Assembly (NCBI GenBank): GCA_963728935.1
Contig: CAVSMC010000009.1
Span: 62,001-126,000, forward strand
Reading direction: 5' to 3'
Origin: CAVSMC01 sp963728935
GTDB lineage: Bacteria; Pseudomonadota; Gammaproteobacteria; Burkholderiales; Casimicrobiaceae
Length of the DNA: 64,000 bases
The notes under the pieces are model-generated. The model was not told the origin of the DNA. It made no database searches and saw only the letters and a list, made by a program, of their open reading frames with translations. Shown in pieces: positions 63,336 to 64,000 of the stretch; the stretch's first letter is position 1, and every line of letters begins with the position of its first letter. A program made the position numbers and the translations under genes.

Positions 63336-64000
63336 ATGGCAGTTCGGTCAGCAAGTTTCTCGAGTATTTCACGCGTCGCGGCCGCGGCAGTTGTTCTGGC
63401 TGGCGGCGTCGCGCTTGCACCCACACCGTCGCTCGGGCAACCGGCGAGCACGATCCGTGTGATGTTGCATCCCTTGGCTGCGCCACGGGGCCAATTGCCG
63501 GCGCAGCAGCAGGCACAGCTCGAGGCGATCGCCGGCACGTCGCTCACACTGAAGGGAACCACTCGGACGGGCGCGCTGGAGCTCGCGTTGACGGAGCCGC
63601 GCGATGCGGCGAGCGTCTCCGCGATCGTGAAGCGAATGCGCGAGCAGCGCTCGGTGCTATGGGCCGAGCCTGTTCGCGCTCGCGCTGCCGTCGAAAAGAT
63701 GAGACCCAAGATCTCGTCGAACGAGCTGGGCCGCAAACTGCTGGTCCGGCTTGCCGAGGGCGTCGCGCCCGATTGGAGCGTGCTCGCGCCGCGCTTTTCG
63801 GCCATGCTCGGCGTCACCGTCGTCGCGCAGCGTCAAATCGGCAACGTCTGGGTCCTCGCGCTCGACCAGGCACAAACCCCCGAGCAATTGACCGCGCTCG
63901 CCGAATCGCTGCAACAGGATTCGGCGGTCCAATACGCCGACCCGGTGCTGCGCAAGCATCCGTTCGCCGGCCCCGTGCCGGACGATCCGCGCTTCCCCGA
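63336..64000 (+). CDS. Secreted protein, probable S8 subtilase precursor (3' end cut by the window edge)
   Basis: The 221 visible codons start with a signal peptide (basic start, hydrophobic AAAAVVLAGGVALAPTPSLG, cleaved near residue 35). Then comes a propeptide-like region: MREQRSVLWAEPVRARAAVE, LLVRLAEGVAPDWS, SAMLGVTVVAQRQI and SLQQDSAVQYADPVLRKHPF. It ends PVPDDPRFP, the typical lead into a mature subtilisin domain (NDPxFxxQW). The catalytic Asp/His/Ser all lie beyond the edge, so the call rests on the propeptide. The 244-base gap after suhB holds a TTGCAG / TACCAT pair 18 bases apart and nothing else recognisable. Confidence 0.6.
   Translation, partial: MAVRSASFSSISRVAAAAVVLAGGVALAPTPSLGQPASTIRVMLHPLAAPRGQLPAQQQAQLEAIAGTSLTLKGTTRTGALELALTEPRDAASVSAIVKRMREQRSVLWAEPVRARAAVEKMRPKISSNELGRKLLVRLAEGVAPDWSVLAPRFSAMLGVTVVAQRQIGNVWVLALDQAQTPEQLTALAESLQQDSAVQYADPVLRKHPFAGPVPDDPRFP

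Overview
This is high-GC chromosomal DNA from a betaproteobacterium, probably a relative of Burkholderiales. The clearest sign is the gene order ndk-rlmN-pilW-rodZ-ispG-hisS-yfgM-bamB-der-hfq-hflX-hflK-hflC-DUF2065-hisZ-purA-phosphoribosyltransferase, which is a betaproteobacterial hallmark. HisZ, a DUF1631 protein and an iscR-iscS-iscU-iscA-hscB-hscA-fdx-iscX operon point the same way. I see no phage, integrase, intact insertion sequence, CRISPR array or rRNA.

Layout. 1-13,030: the 3'-truncated DUF1631 gene, hrpA, an orphan peptide/nickel-type ABC substrate-binding protein, a 1138-aa internally duplicated CPBP membrane protease, a family III CoA-transferase, and a decayed piece of a nucleotide cyclase gene. 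13,031-18,809 (minus strand): a class III cyclase with TPR-like repeats, a frameshifted membrane protein gene and a three-subunit proton-translocating transhydrogenase (pntAA, pntAB, pntB). 18,992-28,603: a TPR/SPINDLY-type glycosyltransferase fused to a GT2-like domain, a tartrate/isopropylmalate-type dehydrogenase, a small membrane protein, an EVE-domain gene remnant, an ElaA-like acetyltransferase, two transporters (DMT and TauE/SafE), accA and tilS. 28,885-32,080: a complete TRAP dicarboxylate-type transporter (dctP, dctQ, dctM).

32,313-53,331: the conserved housekeeping block. It covers nucleotide metabolism (ndk, purA, a PRTase, purT), RNA modification and decay (rlmN, hfq, rnr), ribosome assembly (der, hflX), envelope and pilus biogenesis (pilW, rodZ, yfgM, bamB), membrane proteostasis (hflK, hflC), isoprenoids (ispG), histidine and serine synthesis (hisZ, serB) and hisS. 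A tRNA-Leu(CAG) gene with a near-consensus promoter lies on the opposite strand just upstream of rnr. A 27-bp repeat (two direct copies, one inverted) separates serB from the next, convergent unit.

53,426-61,440 (minus strand): a MAPEG protein, the full isc iron-sulfur assembly operon behind an IscR-like operator, cysE, and a DUF3667 protein translationally coupled to trmJ. 62,255-64,000 (plus strand): suhB and the 5' part of a secreted protein that looks like a subtilase precursor.

The features most worth attention are the cyclase duplication remnant, the three-domain glycosyltransferase, the duplicated CPBP protease, the G/C-tract insertion in rlmN, the 18-bp inverted repeat inside the pnt operon, the palindromic 27-bp repeat, and the dyad in the isc promoter.
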